The notes under the pieces: generated by a model
Told to the model about the DNA's origin: nothing
The model's database searches: none
What the model saw: the letters and a program-made list of their open reading frames with translations, nothing else
Shown here: positions 53,002 through 61,517 of the stretch, piece after piece
How positions within the stretch are numbered: position 1 is the stretch's first letter
Layout of the letters: the number at the start of each line of letters is the position of its first letter
Program-made: the position numbers and the translations under genes
Assembly (NCBI RefSeq): GCF_003628555.1
Contig: NZ_CP021731.1
Span: 1,984,001-2,048,000 of the forward strand
DNA length: 64,000 nucleotides
Direction: 5' to 3'
From: Azoarcus sp. DN11
GTDB lineage: Bacteria; Pseudomonadota; Gammaproteobacteria; Burkholderiales; Rhodocyclaceae

Positions 53002-54522
53002 ATGGACTCGACCTCGCCCCTGCCCGATGATGCCACGCTGCTCAAGGCGATGGTCGCGGCCCAGCAGGTCGAGATCGAGCGACTGAACTTCATCATCGCG
53101 AAGCTGCGCCGGGCACAGTTCGGCCGCCGCTCTGAGCAGCTCGACGAGACGATCGGCCAACTGGAACTCTCGCTCGAGGAGCTCGAGGCGGTGCGCGCCG
53201 AGCGCGCCGTCGCCGTTTCCCCGAGCATTCCCGGCACCGAATCCGAACGCGCCGCGCGCGAGCCGTTGCCGGCGCACCTGCCGCGCGAGCCGCTCGAACA
53301 TGCGCCGCAGGCGAGCTGCTGCCCGGACTGCGGTGGCGCGTTGAAGCGGCTCGGCGAAGACGTGAGCGAAATGCTCGAGTACGTGCCCGACTCCTTCCGG
53401 GTGATCCGCCACGTGCGCCCGAAGCTTGCCTGCGCCCGCTGTGACGCGATCGTTCAGGCGTCGGCACCGAGCCGCCCGATTGCCCGCGGGCGGGCCGGTG
53501 CGGGACTGCTCGCCCATGTCCTCACCGCCAAGTACTGCGACCACCTGCCGCTCTACCGCCAGAGCGACATCTACGCCCGGGCGGGCGTGACGCTTGAACG
53601 CTCGACGCTCGCCGACTGGGTCGGCCAGTGCAGCGCGCTGCTGCGCCCGCTCGTTGAAGCCCTCAACCGCTACGTGCTCGCAGCCGCCAAAGTCCACGCC
53701 GACGACACCCCGGTGCCCGTACTGGCGCCGGGCGAAGGCAAGACCCGCACCGGGCGGCTGTGGGCCTACGTGCGCGACGATCGCCCGGCCGGCGCCCGCG
53801 CGGCGCCCGCCGTATGGTTCGCCTACTCGCCGAACCGGCGCGGCGCACACCCCCAGGCGCACCTCAAGGCATACCAAGGCATCCTGCAAGCCGACGCCTT
53901 CGCCGGCTACGAGCCGCTGTATGCCGATGGAGACATCGTCGAGGCCGCCTGCTGGGCGCACGCCCGGCGCAAGTTCTACGAGCTCGCGAAGGCGCATGCC
54001 TCGCCGATCGCCACCGAGGCGCTCACGCGTATCGGCGCGCTCTACGAGATCGAGGCCGCCATTCGCGGGCAGCCGCCCGACGTGCGACGCGAGGTGCGCC
54101 AAGCGCGCGCCGTGCCGCTGCTCGACGGGCTCCAGCACTGGCTCGGCGAGACGCTCACCAAGATCTCGAAGCGTTCGGCGCTGGCCGAGGCGATCCGCTA
54201 TGCGCTCACGCGTTGGCCGGCGCTCACCCGCTACGCCGCCGACGGGCGTATCGAGATCGACAACAACGCCGCCGAGCGGGCGCTGCGCACCGTGGCGATC
54301 GGCCGCAAGAACTACCTCTTTGCCGGCTCGGACGCCGGGGGCGAGCGCGCGGCCGCGATCTACAGCCTGATCGGCACGGCCAAGCTCAACGACCTGGATC
54401 CGGAGGCCTACCTGCGCCACGTGCTCGCGCGCATCGCCGAGCACCCGGTCAACCGCATCGAGGAGTTGCTGCCATGGAACGTCGAACTCGCCCCGGTCGA
54501 AGCAAACCAGGAAGCCGCGTAG
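53002..54522 (+). CDS. tnpC: IS66 TnpC transposase
   Basis: 506-aa DDE transposase. An N-terminal coiled-coil/leucine-rich segment, a zinc-finger with two CxxC pairs (CCPDCG near residue 106, CARC near 144), then the IS66 DDE domain with [10 protein letters not shown] (first Asp), [13 protein letters not shown] (second) and [10 protein letters not shown] (Glu region). Complete length for the family, so probably functional. Confidence 0.94.
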   Translation: MDSTSPLPDDATLLKAMVAAQQVEIERLNFIIAKLRRAQFGRRSEQLDETIGQLELSLEELEAVRAERAVAVSPSIPGTESERAAREPLPAHLPREPLEHAPQASCCPDCGGALKRLGEDVSEMLEYVPDSFRVIRHVRPKLACARCDAIVQASAPSRPIARGRAGAGLLAHVLTAKYCDHLPLYRQSDIYARAGVTLERSTLADWVGQCSALLRPLVEALNRYVLAAAKVHADDTPVPVLAPGEGKTRTGRLWAYVRDDRPAGARAAPAVWFAYSPNRRGAHPQAHLKAYQGILQADAFAGYEPLYADGDIVEAACWAHARRKFYELAKAHASPIATEALTRIGALYEIEAAIRGQPPDVRREVRQARAVPLLDGLQHWLGETLTKISKRSALAEAIRYALTRWPALTRYAADGRIEIDNNAAERALRTVAIGRKNYLFAGSDAGGERAAAIYSLIGTAKLNDLDPEAYLRHVLARIAEHPVNRIEELLPWNVELAPVEANQEAA

Positions 54523-54779
54523 CGCCAGGCCCGGCGGACGATCCGCTGGCCGGCCTCCCCAACGTCACCACCCTGATCGAGACCGAAGGGCAAATCACCC
54601 TCGGGCAGTTGTACCCCGTCGGCTGCGTCGCCATCGCCAACGACGACCACAACTGCCTGGCTATGCTCCAGCGCCGCGACGGCGAAACCCTCTACGAGCT
54701 CCTGATCCGGCTTGATGCCGCCATCAGCCGCGCATTGCGCGACGGAGAGTTCACCGACGAGATCAACGCCTCGGACTGA
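54474..54779 (+). CDS. Small IS66 accessory protein
   Basis: 101-aa frame overlapping the last 49 bases of tnpC and ending 34 bases before the right IS end. It has a basic N-terminus and a compact globular-looking body ([42 protein letters not shown]). Similar small genes follow tnpC in some IS66 elements. No function is known to me. Confidence 0.6.
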   Translation: MERRTRPGRSKPGSRVAPGPADDPLAGLPNVTTLIETEGQITLGQLYPVGCVAIANDDHNCLAMLQRRDGETLYELLIRLDAAISRALRDGEFTDEINASD

Positions 54780-54813
54780 GGGCCGCACAAGACGGTCGGC
54801 ACCGGACGCTTAC

Positions 54814-54821
54814 GGTCAATC
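54814..54821 (+). repeat. IS66 target-site duplication, right copy
   Basis: GGTCAATC, identical to 52105-52112. Confidence 0.92.
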
Positions 54822-55873
54822 TGCTGATCAGCCATATGCGAACCGGCGGTGTGCCGTAGCCAGTGCGCCGAGGCCCGCTCGAGTTGATCGGCTCGAGCGG
54901 CGTATCCCTCGCCACGTTGCCGTAGCCGGGACGCTGCGCCGTCGAAGACCCTTTTTACGATCGCATGTAACGCGGCTCGGGTCAGCGGCTCCCGTGATTT
55001 GCCAATGGGAAGCACGAGCGGCGTGTCTTCAGTGGGCGTAGGGTAGGGGGCAAGCCCACATTCACGCCGATACCGGGCAAGTTCCACCATCATTTCATTG
55101 GTGGCCGGTACCAATCGTTCCTTCTCGCCCTTGCCGAGCACTTCCAGCCACCAACGCTCCTCGCCGTCCCGATCGCGCCGGCAGAAGAAGGTGCCCATGG
55201 TGTTGTAGCCGACTTCGGAGATCCGCAGCCCGCCCAGGTAGAGGAGGGTGAAGAGCCACCGGATGCGAAAATAGTGGACCCGCTGCCTATCGGTCTCGCA
55301 CGGCATGCCCTCGATGTAGGCCTTTACCTCCTGCCAGAGATCGGGGTCGAGGTAACGCGTGATGCGAGGTTTGGGGCGACGAGTACGATGCCGCGACAAC
55401 GACAGCGGATTGCCGGCCAGGTAGCCGGCCTCCACGAGCCACGCGAACATCACGTTGAGGATCACCATCGCTTGCCGCTGGCTTGTCGGGGCCAGTGGTC
55501 CATAGAACGGGCGCCAGCGTGGATCCGCCCGCGGATGCTTGCGGCCGGCGCCGGCCACCCATTTGTCGCGCGGCTGCGGATCGGCCAGAAAACGCTGGTA
55601 CACGAGGAAGTCCTCGTGCGTGAGCGACGAGATCGGCCGTCCGAGCTGAAACACCGCCCAGAGGTACAGCCGCTCGGCTTCCTTGCGGTAGTTGTCGAAG
55701 GTCGTGCGCGTGTCGGCAAAGCGCGCGAGCCACGCCTGGATGGCCTGCAGATCGTTGGCGGCTGCGATCTGGGCCACCTTGCCGATGGCGCGATTGTGGC
55801 CTTGGCTGCCGTCCAGATCCGACGGCAGCCGAAGGCCCTCGAACGGGCCGGGAACCAAGAGGGAATCAGTCAT
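54814..55873 (-). pseudogene. Tyrosine integrase, N-terminal and mid piece (split by IS66)
   Basis: First about 353 codons of a tyrosine recombinase. An N-terminal SAM-like arm-binding domain, then the catalytic domain with the first Arg in GGLRISEVG and the HWLRH box. The gene is cut just after SHMADQQID, so the second His and the catalytic Tyr lie on the distant C-terminal piece and the protein made here cannot cleave DNA. Start ATG at 55873 with GAGGA upstream; longer frames exist. It would have mobilised the accessory region. Confidence 0.9.
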
Positions 55874-56061
55874 TGTGCGCATCCTCGGAACGATCCCAGG
55901 ACTCATTATTTTCCATCCATGGACGTGCCGCAAGTTTTCGACATTAGAGTCATAATGTCAAATATCATGCCAAAATCGCAATAAATCGTACGTGTTACGT
56001 TGTATTATTTGAAAATTACCGTCAAACATCGCCGCCTGTCCTGTGGGCAACCGTCGCAGCC

Positions 56062-57168
56062 ATGAACATTGAAAGCGAAATCCGTGAGGCCATCGACGCG
56101 CTGCGCGACACGACGGCGAACACCCAAGAGCTGTATCGCGAGGCTTGCGCGCTGTTGTTCTTCCGCTACGGCATTACGCCGACTGCGAATAAGCTCTACC
56201 AGTTCGTCAGGAAGGGGAGTATGTCGGCGCCGGCGGAAGCCTTGGCGCGCTTCTGGGAGGAACTGCGAGAGAAGAGCCGGGTTCGCATCGAACACCCCGA
56301 CCTTCCCGACCCCCTGAAAGCGGCAGCAGGGGAGTTGGTCGGGCGGCTATGGAATGATGCCCAAGCAGCAGCACACGAAAATCTGAGTGCGTTCCGACAG
56401 GAGGCCGACGCTCGCGTCGCCGCGGCCGACGCTGCAACGCGGCGCGTCAAGCACGACTGGCAGGCTGCCAACGACGAGCTCGAGCATCTGCACGAGGCCA
56501 TAGATCAAGCATCGGAGCGCAACCTTTCACTGGAACGCGCTGTGGCAGCGGAGCGCGCGGAAAAGGAGGCGCTTGCCCGAGAGCTTTCGGCAGCACGGCA
56601 ACTGCACCAGGCGCACGAAGCGGAACTTTCCATGGCACGCAAGGACTTTGCGTCCGAGCTCGAAAAGCTACGTGATGCCTTGCGGCGTGCAGAGGATCGC
56701 TACGAAGCGACCGAGAAGCGGGCTCTGCTAGAAATCGACCACGAGCGCACCGCCACTGCGAAAGTGCAGAAGGAACTGGCTCAACTGCGGCAGGCGAATG
56801 TGGATCTTATTCAACGTCAGCGCGACGAACTCGGTGCCCTACAACGGGAGCTGGGCGGCGTCCGCCAAGCCTTTGGGGCCGCAGAAGGCAGCCTCAACAA
56901 GATGAATGAGGTCGCGGGGCAGCACATTGCACAGATCGACGCGATGCGCGGGCAGCTTTCACAGCGAACAACCGAGGTCGCGCTCCTGCGGCGCGAGTTG
57001 GAGCTCCGTGACGAGAAGATCAGGACTATGGCCCAGCAAATGCTGCCTGCGCCAGAACCGGGCGATGCACGCCCCAGCGCGAAGCCGAAGGCGCGAAAAC
57101 GGGAACCGTCGTCGCCGGTTGCAGTTGCGGGGGCTGTAACCACAACACCACCCCCGAAAGCTCGATAG
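56062..57168 (+). CDS. KfrA-like coiled-coil DNA-binding protein
   Basis: 368-aa protein. The first 100 residues match the KfrA N-terminal DNA-binding domain (helix-turn-helix around GITPTANKLYQFVRKGSMSAPAEALARFW); residues about 110-330 are an almost unbroken Ala/Glu/Arg/Leu-rich coiled coil; the tail is basic and Pro-rich. KfrA proteins are plasmid-borne regulators, but many homologues lie beside integrases in islands, as here, divergent from the integrase. Probably autoregulates from the AT-rich gap at 55874-56061. Confidence 0.85.
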   Translation: MNIESEIREAIDALRDTTANTQELYREACALLFFRYGITPTANKLYQFVRKGSMSAPAEALARFWEELREKSRVRIEHPDLPDPLKAAAGELVGRLWNDAQAAAHENLSAFRQEADARVAAADAATRRVKHDWQAANDELEHLHEAIDQASERNLSLERAVAAERAEKEALARELSAARQLHQAHEAELSMARKDFASELEKLRDALRRAEDRYEATEKRALLEIDHERTATAKVQKELAQLRQANVDLIQRQRDELGALQRELGGVRQAFGAAEGSLNKMNEVAGQHIAQIDAMRGQLSQRTTEVALLRRELELRDEKIRTMAQQMLPAPEPGDARPSAKPKARKREPSSPVAVAGAVTTTPPPKAR

Positions 57169-57332
57169 ATGAGGATCGCTACACGATTGGTCGCGGATCT
57201 TCACTTTCACTCATCGTCCGTGATGTTGTCGTTGGGATAGGATCGCTGCACCTCCGGCGAGCAGGCATGCGCAAACCTTATGAAGGGGAGGTGGCGAGAG
57301 GATGAAGATTGGTCAGGTACTTTCGGATATTT

Positions 57333-57374
57333 CAAATCAAGAATAAAATATAAATATTCCAAATTTAGAATAAA
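57333..57374 (+). repeat. Pair of direct repeats before the HTH gene
   Basis: CAAATCAAGAATAAA (57333) and CAAATTTAGAATAAA (57360), 13 of 15 identical, 27 bases apart, in very AT-rich DNA ending just before the HTH start codon. Likely operator half-sites and promoter. Confidence 0.5.
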
Positions 57375-57377
57375 TTC

Positions 57378-57623
57378 ATGCATGTCGGCTTGGTCAGAAC
57401 GACGGGGCAACTTACCCCTCTACTTCAGCGCCTGCGCAAGGCCCGTGGCTGGAGTCAGGCCGAATTGGGGTCACGTATCGGTTTGTCGCAAGAGCGCATT
57501 TCCGCGATTGAGCGAGCGCCGGAGTCGGTCTCCTTCGATCAGCTTCTGACTGTGTTGATGGCGTTGAACGCCGAGTTCATCGTTCAGACGCGCGAACCCG
57601 TCGAAGACAACTTCCCGTGGTAG
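57378..57623 (+). CDS. XRE/HipB-like helix-turn-helix protein, orphan
   Basis: 81-aa regulator with a Cro/XRE helix-turn-helix (LRKARGWSQAELGSRIGLSQERISAIERAPESVSFDQLLTVLMALN). The C-terminal TREPVEDNFPW tail resembles HipB antitoxins, but no hipA toxin gene follows. No clear ribosome site, so the mRNA may be leaderless or nearly so. It probably represses itself through the repeats just upstream. It may be the remnant of a HipBA pair. Confidence 0.78.
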   Translation: MHVGLVRTTGQLTPLLQRLRKARGWSQAELGSRIGLSQERISAIERAPESVSFDQLLTVLMALNAEFIVQTREPVEDNFPW

Positions 57624-57752
57624 TCGAGGGGCTAGTGATGCCACTAAGCGGTCACTTTGGGGACCAGCATCAATCGAGGCTTCCGTAGCGTCCAGCATCA
57701 GCAGGTCGTGCGCAGTTGAACTCATGCATCTGCCCGAACCCCTTGTTCACGG

Positions 57753-57777
57753 CTAGCCGGTAACTTAACGCGTTGCT
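57753..57777 (+). repeat. 25-bp inverted repeat, left copy
   Basis: Starts CTAGCCGGTAACTTAACG and ends GTTGCT. The complement, with one mismatch in 25, is at 61116-61140. The repeats face each other and enclose the AbiE pair and the ISL3 element. The 9 bases outside (TGTTCACGG here, TGTTCAGGG on the right) are nearly identical. Confidence 0.75.
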
Positions 57778-57916
57778 GACGAGCGAACTACGGGCATGCG
57801 ATGCCCTCCATATCTACTGATACGGTCGGCATGTGTCCAAGAAGAAATCTCCTTCAGGAGTGCAGTGGTGGGTCCGCTGGGAGGCCAAGCGATTTCGATG
57901 CAGTGTCCACGCTTTG

Positions 57917-58765
57917 TCATCCCGGCAATCGCATCAGCAATTCGTGTCGTACAAGCGCCCCGGCGGCCTGCGGGTCGTAGAGGATGCCAGTGCGCAGCAA
58001 CGGCTCCATGTCCGAGCAGAAGCCGTGGTCGGAAAGGTGCGCGTCGAGCTGGTCAAGAAAATCCTGGCGAGGAACTGTCGCCCCCTCCAGGCTCATGTAA
58101 TGCTGGAATGCGTCGATGACCCGGGACGCTTCGACTGGCATCGCGCTGGGTGCCGAAAGCGCCCAATACAGGTCAAACAGGTCGCGGCCACGGCGACGCT
58201 GGAAAAGCGCGCGCAACTTGGTGCCGAGCATTTCGTTGATATCGAAAGAGTTAACGTGGGCGCTCTGTACCTCATCGTGATACTTCACCTCGAACGGTAA
58301 CGTGACCACGGGGTTGTACGGTATGCGTTCCGTGACGTTGGCCTCCACAACAATTGTGAGGACGCGTCGTTGCTCGATAACGGACGGCACTTCATAGATG
58401 ACCCGGAGCACGCGGGAAGGCCTTGCGAGGTTGCGAACGGCGAGCTTCACCGACTCCCAGCCCCAGCGCTTAGGCTTCCCCAGCACCGGCAGCAGTACGC
58501 GCTTGATGGCCGCCCGCAGATGCTCTTCGGGGCGTTCGCCGATAGCGACGAGGTCGATGTCCTCCGAATAGCGGCTGGGCGGAGCCAGATGCACTTTGTG
58601 CAAGACAGTGCCCCCGCGCATGGCAATCTGCTCCTGCAGGAAGGCATCGCAGAACAACGCGACCATGGCGCGAGACAGGAGGAGGTCCTGCTCGACCTGG
58701 TGCTGCAGCGACCAGGGCACATTGGCCTGGTGCAGCAGAACGTCTCGTCGGGTCAGGCGGTTCAT
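57917..58765 (-). CDS. abiEii: AbiEii-family nucleotidyltransferase toxin
   Basis: 282-aa type-IV-type toxin of the AbiEii/AbiGii family. The nucleotidyltransferase core reads MRGGTVLHKVHL...RYSEDIDLV (near residues 49-75), and the family block GTKLRALFQRRRGRDLFDLYW follows near 181. Homologues transfer nucleotides to tRNA or other targets and block growth when antitoxin is lost, giving phage abortive infection. Its ATG overlaps the stop of the antitoxin gene (ATGA). Complete. Confidence 0.9.
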   Translation of the reverse strand: MNRLTRRDVLLHQANVPWSLQHQVEQDLLLSRAMVALFCDAFLQEQIAMRGGTVLHKVHLAPPSRYSEDIDLVAIGERPEEHLRAAIKRVLLPVLGKPKRWGWESVKLAVRNLARPSRVLRVIYEVPSVIEQRRVLTIVVEANVTERIPYNPVVTLPFEVKYHDEVQSAHVNSFDINEMLGTKLRALFQRRRGRDLFDLYWALSAPSAMPVEASRVIDAFQHYMSLEGATVPRQDFLDQLDAHLSDHGFCSDMEPLLRTGILYDPQAAGALVRHELLMRLPG

Positions 58766-59601
58766 GGCTGAAGCTCCAGGGAAATATTGGCAAGAACGTT
58801 CCAGCGGCTGCTGACAGTCGGCGTACGGTCAGAGGGCACGGCTTGACCAGGCTCCAGTAGGACCAGATTGGTACGCAACTTATCAAGGTGTTGTGCGACG
58901 ACGTCGGCAAACCGAACGCCGCCGAGCCGCTCCAGGACAAAGCCGAAACGTTGAACGTGAGCAGTCGCAACACCGGCCTTGAGGGCTTCTGCCAGGCGGG
59001 TACGGGTGAATGCCTTGAGCAGGGGCGCCAGAGTTTCGGCTGCGCGCTCGATTCCGCCCAAGCGGTTGGCGTAGGCTACGAGATCCAGTGCGGTGGCTTC
59101 CGGTGTGCTGATGTTCAACGGGGCCTGCGCTTGTGCAGGAGACTGGACCGGCGTCGAACGGATATCCCCCTTAACGAAGAATTGCAGGCGCAGTCGCCCC
59201 ACTTCGATGTCGCGGTGCGGCCGGTCGGTGATGACCTGCGTCACCTGAATCGCCTGTGCCGCGGAGCCGTATTCGGCGGCTGCGGACTGGAGCGCAACAT
59301 AGTATGGGCGATTGAGCCACCTGAAGTAGTCGTCCAGCCACCAGGCGGGCGGAGGCGCCCCGATGGCTCGATGTTCCGGGCTCACGATGAGATAGAAGGG
59401 TTGCCGCGGCATGACCCGCCGAACTAGGCCGTCGAGTCGGAGTAGCTGATTGCGAGCGGCAATCGGCGACAACCCGGTTTGCGCAACAAGCTCGTCTTGG
59501 GTGAAGGCGACCCGGCCGACAGCGAGCTGGCCTTCGATGAAGCGCCCCACCGCCCCGCGCCGGCGGGCTTCTGGTAATGCACGACTTGTTGAATTTTGCA
59601 T
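58762..59601 (-). CDS. abiEi: AbiEi-family antitoxin/transcriptional repressor
   Basis: 279-aa antitoxin. The N-terminal winged helix (about residues 20-60, FTQDELVAQTGLSPIAARNQLLRLDGLVRRV) binds DNA and the remaining domain neutralises toxin expression; family members repress their own operon. The ATG at 59601 lies at the edge of a 39-base palindrome, the likely operator; a start seven codons earlier would fall inside the palindrome. First gene of the AbiE pair. Confidence 0.88.
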   Translation of the reverse strand: MQNSTSRALPEARRRGAVGRFIEGQLAVGRVAFTQDELVAQTGLSPIAARNQLLRLDGLVRRVMPRQPFYLIVSPEHRAIGAPPPAWWLDDYFRWLNRPYYVALQSAAAEYGSAAQAIQVTQVITDRPHRDIEVGRLRLQFFVKGDIRSTPVQSPAQAQAPLNISTPEATALDLVAYANRLGGIERAAETLAPLLKAFTRTRLAEALKAGVATAHVQRFGFVLERLGGVRFADVVAQHLDKLRTNLVLLEPGQAVPSDRTPTVSSRWNVLANISLELQP

Positions 59602-59638
59602 TTTCACATTGTAGCGTAGCACGCTACGTTATGAAAAT
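59600..59638 (-). promoter_or_regulatory. Palindromic AbiEi operator candidate
   Basis: Inner perfect GTAGCGTAGCACGCTAC (59611-59627) and outer ATTTTCA/TGAAAAT arms share one centre at 59619. Location at the antitoxin start fits autorepression, as known for AbiEi. Confidence 0.6.
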
Positions 59639-59741
59639 TATAAAGGTGCGCTTCATCAAGCGTACCTTATCCCCCTAGTTCGCCCTATTGGGTAGTTCTC
59701 GAGGACATCCTCTAGCTAGAAGTGGTGTGCCCGAGCCATCC

Positions 59742-59749
59742 ATAAAAAG
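59742..59749 (+). repeat. ISL3 target-site duplication, left copy
   Basis: ATAAAAAG, identical to 61062-61069. Confidence 0.88.
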
Positions 59750-61061
59750 GGTTCATCGCGTTTTTCCGGGGAAGGCGGCCTTGATCTTCAGGAAGAAATA
59801 GGCTGAGTCGCGGAACCCGTAGGCCATGCGCTTGATGACCTTGATGCGGTTATTGACGCCTTCGAGGACGCTGGTGTTGAGCGGGAAGATGGCTGAGGCG
59901 AGAATGCCTCGTAGGTACTTGCGCAGCCGTTTGGCGAAGGCGATGGCCGGCGCGATCCCGCTGTCGATGGCCAAGCGATACCAGTGCTTCCATCTTCGTG
60001 CCCCTTCTCGCACGGTCGGGGCGAACCAGACTTCCTTGATGGCCGTCTTGAGAAGATAGACAGTGGCCAGTGGCGCGTTGGCCGCCAGCAACTCGTCAAG
60101 CTTGACCGCCTGCTCGTTGCCGAGGTTGTCGCGGTTACGCAGCAACAGCCAGCGAGAGCGCTTGATCACCTGACGCTGTGCCGGCGCGCTGCGCAAGGCG
60201 TTGGCCTGATCGACCCGCACCCGATCGACCACTTCCCGACCGAAGCGCGCGACGACGTGAAACAGGTCATAGACTACTTCTGCGTTCGGACAATGGGCTC
60301 GCACCTCCAGATCGAAGGCGGTGTTCATGTCCATCGCGACGGCTTCGATGTGTTGGCAGCCTTCTTCGCCGAGCAGTTCGAAGAATGGTCGGATCGCCTC
60401 GCGACTGTTGCCTTCTCCGACCCACAGCACCCGCATGCGTTCAGCATCCATGATCACCGTCGCGTAGCGGTGTCCCTTGTGCAGGGCGAACTCATCCATC
60501 ACCAGCCGACGCACCCCCTGGGCCTCGAAATCGCCGTACCGGGCCTGCAGGCGTCGCTGGTCGATGCGCTTGATGGTGTGCCAGTGCAAACCGGTCAGTT
60601 CGGCAACATGGGCAATCGGCAGCATCTGTACGAGCGCCTGGACCCAGGCTCGCAGTCGGTGCGTGATGCGCTCGCCCGCATCGAGCCAGCTCAGCCGCTC
60701 GGCCGCACGCGCGCCGCACTGATAGCAGTCGAGCCGCCGGATCGGCACGTCCAGCCAGACCCGTCGGTCAAACCAGTCTCGGTCGCGCACCCGGCGCCGC
60801 CGTCGCTCATGAATCAGGACGCACTCACTGGCGCAACGCCCGCATCGGGGACGGTAAGAGGGGACTTCAGAAAGGGACAGAAGCAGCGAACCGTCGGTTC
60901 GCTCCTGGGATGAATCGACGACATGGCCTTCCCAGAAGACCAGGCCCAACATAGCATCTCGCATGACGGGGAAGAGGAAGGGGATCGGTTTGTTTGGCGA
61001 CTGCCAATCTACCAACCTCCGACCCGTCAACCTCTACTTTCCCCAGATCGCGCGAAGAACC
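59750..61061 (-). mobile_element. Complete ISL3-family insertion sequence (1,312 bp)
   Basis: Imperfect terminal repeats begin GGTTC(A/T)TCGCG and share GGGGAA on both sides. The 8-bp duplication ATAAAAAG flanks it. It contains one intact transposase. Removing it restores a terminator: the hairpin at 61067-61098 regains the T-tract on the minus strand. Confidence 0.92.
59753..60964 (-). CDS. ISL3-family transposase
   Basis: 403-aa DDE transposase of the ISL3 family. An N-terminal zinc-ribbon pattern (CGRCASEC and CYQCGA), a helix-turn-helix near HVAELTGLHWHTIKRID, the first Asp in VMDEFALHKGH, the second in YDLFHVV, and the Glu region LEGVNNRIKVIKRMAYGFRD ending AYFFLKIKAAFPG. The frame opens at 61030; the ATG at 60964 fits the family. 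Full-length, so probably active. Confidence 0.92.
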   Translation of the reverse strand: MRDAMLGLVFWEGHVVDSSQERTDGSLLLSLSEVPSYRPRCGRCASECVLIHERRRRRVRDRDWFDRRVWLDVPIRRLDCYQCGARAAERLSWLDAGERITHRLRAWVQALVQMLPIAHVAELTGLHWHTIKRIDQRRLQARYGDFEAQGVRRLVMDEFALHKGHRYATVIMDAERMRVLWVGEGNSREAIRPFFELLGEEGCQHIEAVAMDMNTAFDLEVRAHCPNAEVVYDLFHVVARFGREVVDRVRVDQANALRSAPAQRQVIKRSRWLLLRNRDNLGNEQAVKLDELLAANAPLATVYLLKTAIKEVWFAPTVREGARRWKHWYRLAIDSGIAPAIAFAKRLRKYLRGILASAIFPLNTSVLEGVNNRIKVIKRMAYGFRDSAYFFLKIKAAFPGKTR

Positions 61062-61069
61062 ATAAAAAG
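61062..61069 (+). repeat. ISL3 target-site duplication, right copy
   Basis: ATAAAAAG, directly after the right end of ISL3. Confidence 0.88.
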
Positions 61070-61098
61070 CGGACGAGTCACGTGTGGCTCGTCCGCTT
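61067..61098 (-). terminator. Minus-strand terminator interrupted at its U-tract by ISL3
   Basis: 11-bp stem AAGCGGACGAG / CTCGTCCGCTT, 10-base loop; on the minus strand it is followed by TTTTTAT, part of the ISL3 target site. It now insulates the transposase from upstream minus-strand transcription. Confidence 0.7.
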
Positions 61099-61115
61099 CA
61101 AAATACCCCGCGTCT

Positions 61116-61140
61116 AGCAACACGTTAAGTTACCGGCTAG
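61116..61140 (-). repeat. 25-bp inverted repeat, right copy
   Basis: Complement of 57753-57777 with 24 of 25 identical; faces inward over the AbiE pair and ISL3. Confidence 0.75.
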
Positions 61141-61207
61141 TGTTCAGGGCGGCGAAGGGCTTGAATTTAGTTGTGCGATTTCACGGACTGTGGCAGTCTT
61201 TAACCGC

Positions 61208-61233
61208 TGCGGGTGTTACATGCGGGTGTTACA
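61208..61233 (+). repeat. Tandem 13-bp direct repeat
   Basis: TGCGGGTGTTACA twice with no gap. Lies between the inverted repeat and the tRNA-Ser fragment; could be arm-type integrase sites or a small duplication. Confidence 0.6.
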
Positions 61234-61293
61234 ATTCTCAAGTCTGAATAAATATTCGCTGATTATTCAGATACTTGCGAGTTGGATTTGAGC

Positions 61294-61311
61294 TTCCCGC
61301 TCTCTCCGCCA
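61294..61311 (+). other. tRNA-Ser 3'-end fragment (candidate attachment site)
   Basis: TTCCCGCTCTCTCCGCCA has the T-stem end, acceptor strand and CCA of a tRNA-Ser. No 5' half (GGAGAG...) is found in the 100 bases before it, so it is a remnant, as left at the junction of an integrated island. A terminator follows directly. Confidence 0.55.
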
Positions 61312-61325
61312 GAATGCCTTATAAG

Positions 61326-61349
61326 GCCCTGATCAATCAGGGCTTTTTT
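61326..61349 (+). terminator. Terminator behind the tRNA-Ser fragment
   Basis: Perfect 8-bp stem GCCCTGAT / ATCAGGGC, two-base loop CA, then TTTTTT. Typical of a tRNA terminator. From here to about 61517 I see no gene. Confidence 0.85.
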
Positions 61350-61517
61350 ATTTTGTTGCTCTGCGTTCGACAAACCGGACTACACTGCGCGCGTTCGAGT
61401 GCGGTTCATACGTTCGGGCTGCCGCCTGTGCGATCTCGCGCCGCTGGCGGTCTCCCTTAAAGACCTGCCACCTTGCGCAACATTTCACAGCGCCCAACTT
61501 TGTAGGAAGCGTGGGGA

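Larger units (their letters stand above)
52113..54813 (+). mobile_element. Complete IS66-family insertion sequence (2,701 bp)
   Basis: Terminal inverted repeats begin GTAAGCGTCCG on both ends and share CCGTCTT further in, as expected for IS66. It is bounded by the 8-bp duplication GGTCAATC. It contains tnpA, tnpB, tnpC and a small accessory frame, all on the plus strand and all intact, and it interrupts the integrase gene. The perfect duplication and open frames suggest a recent insertion. Confidence 0.95.

Noticed and set aside
52363..54444. 693-codon antisense frame inside IS66
   Set aside because: Shadow of tnpB/tnpC.
56062..57168. KfrA-like gene as evidence that the region is a plasmid
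   Set aside because: No replication or partition genes; chromosomal islands with integrases often carry KfrA-like genes.
61200..61311. A complete tRNA-Ser gene
   Set aside because: Only the 3' end is present; no matching 5' acceptor strand, D-arm or anticodon arm can be drawn upstream.
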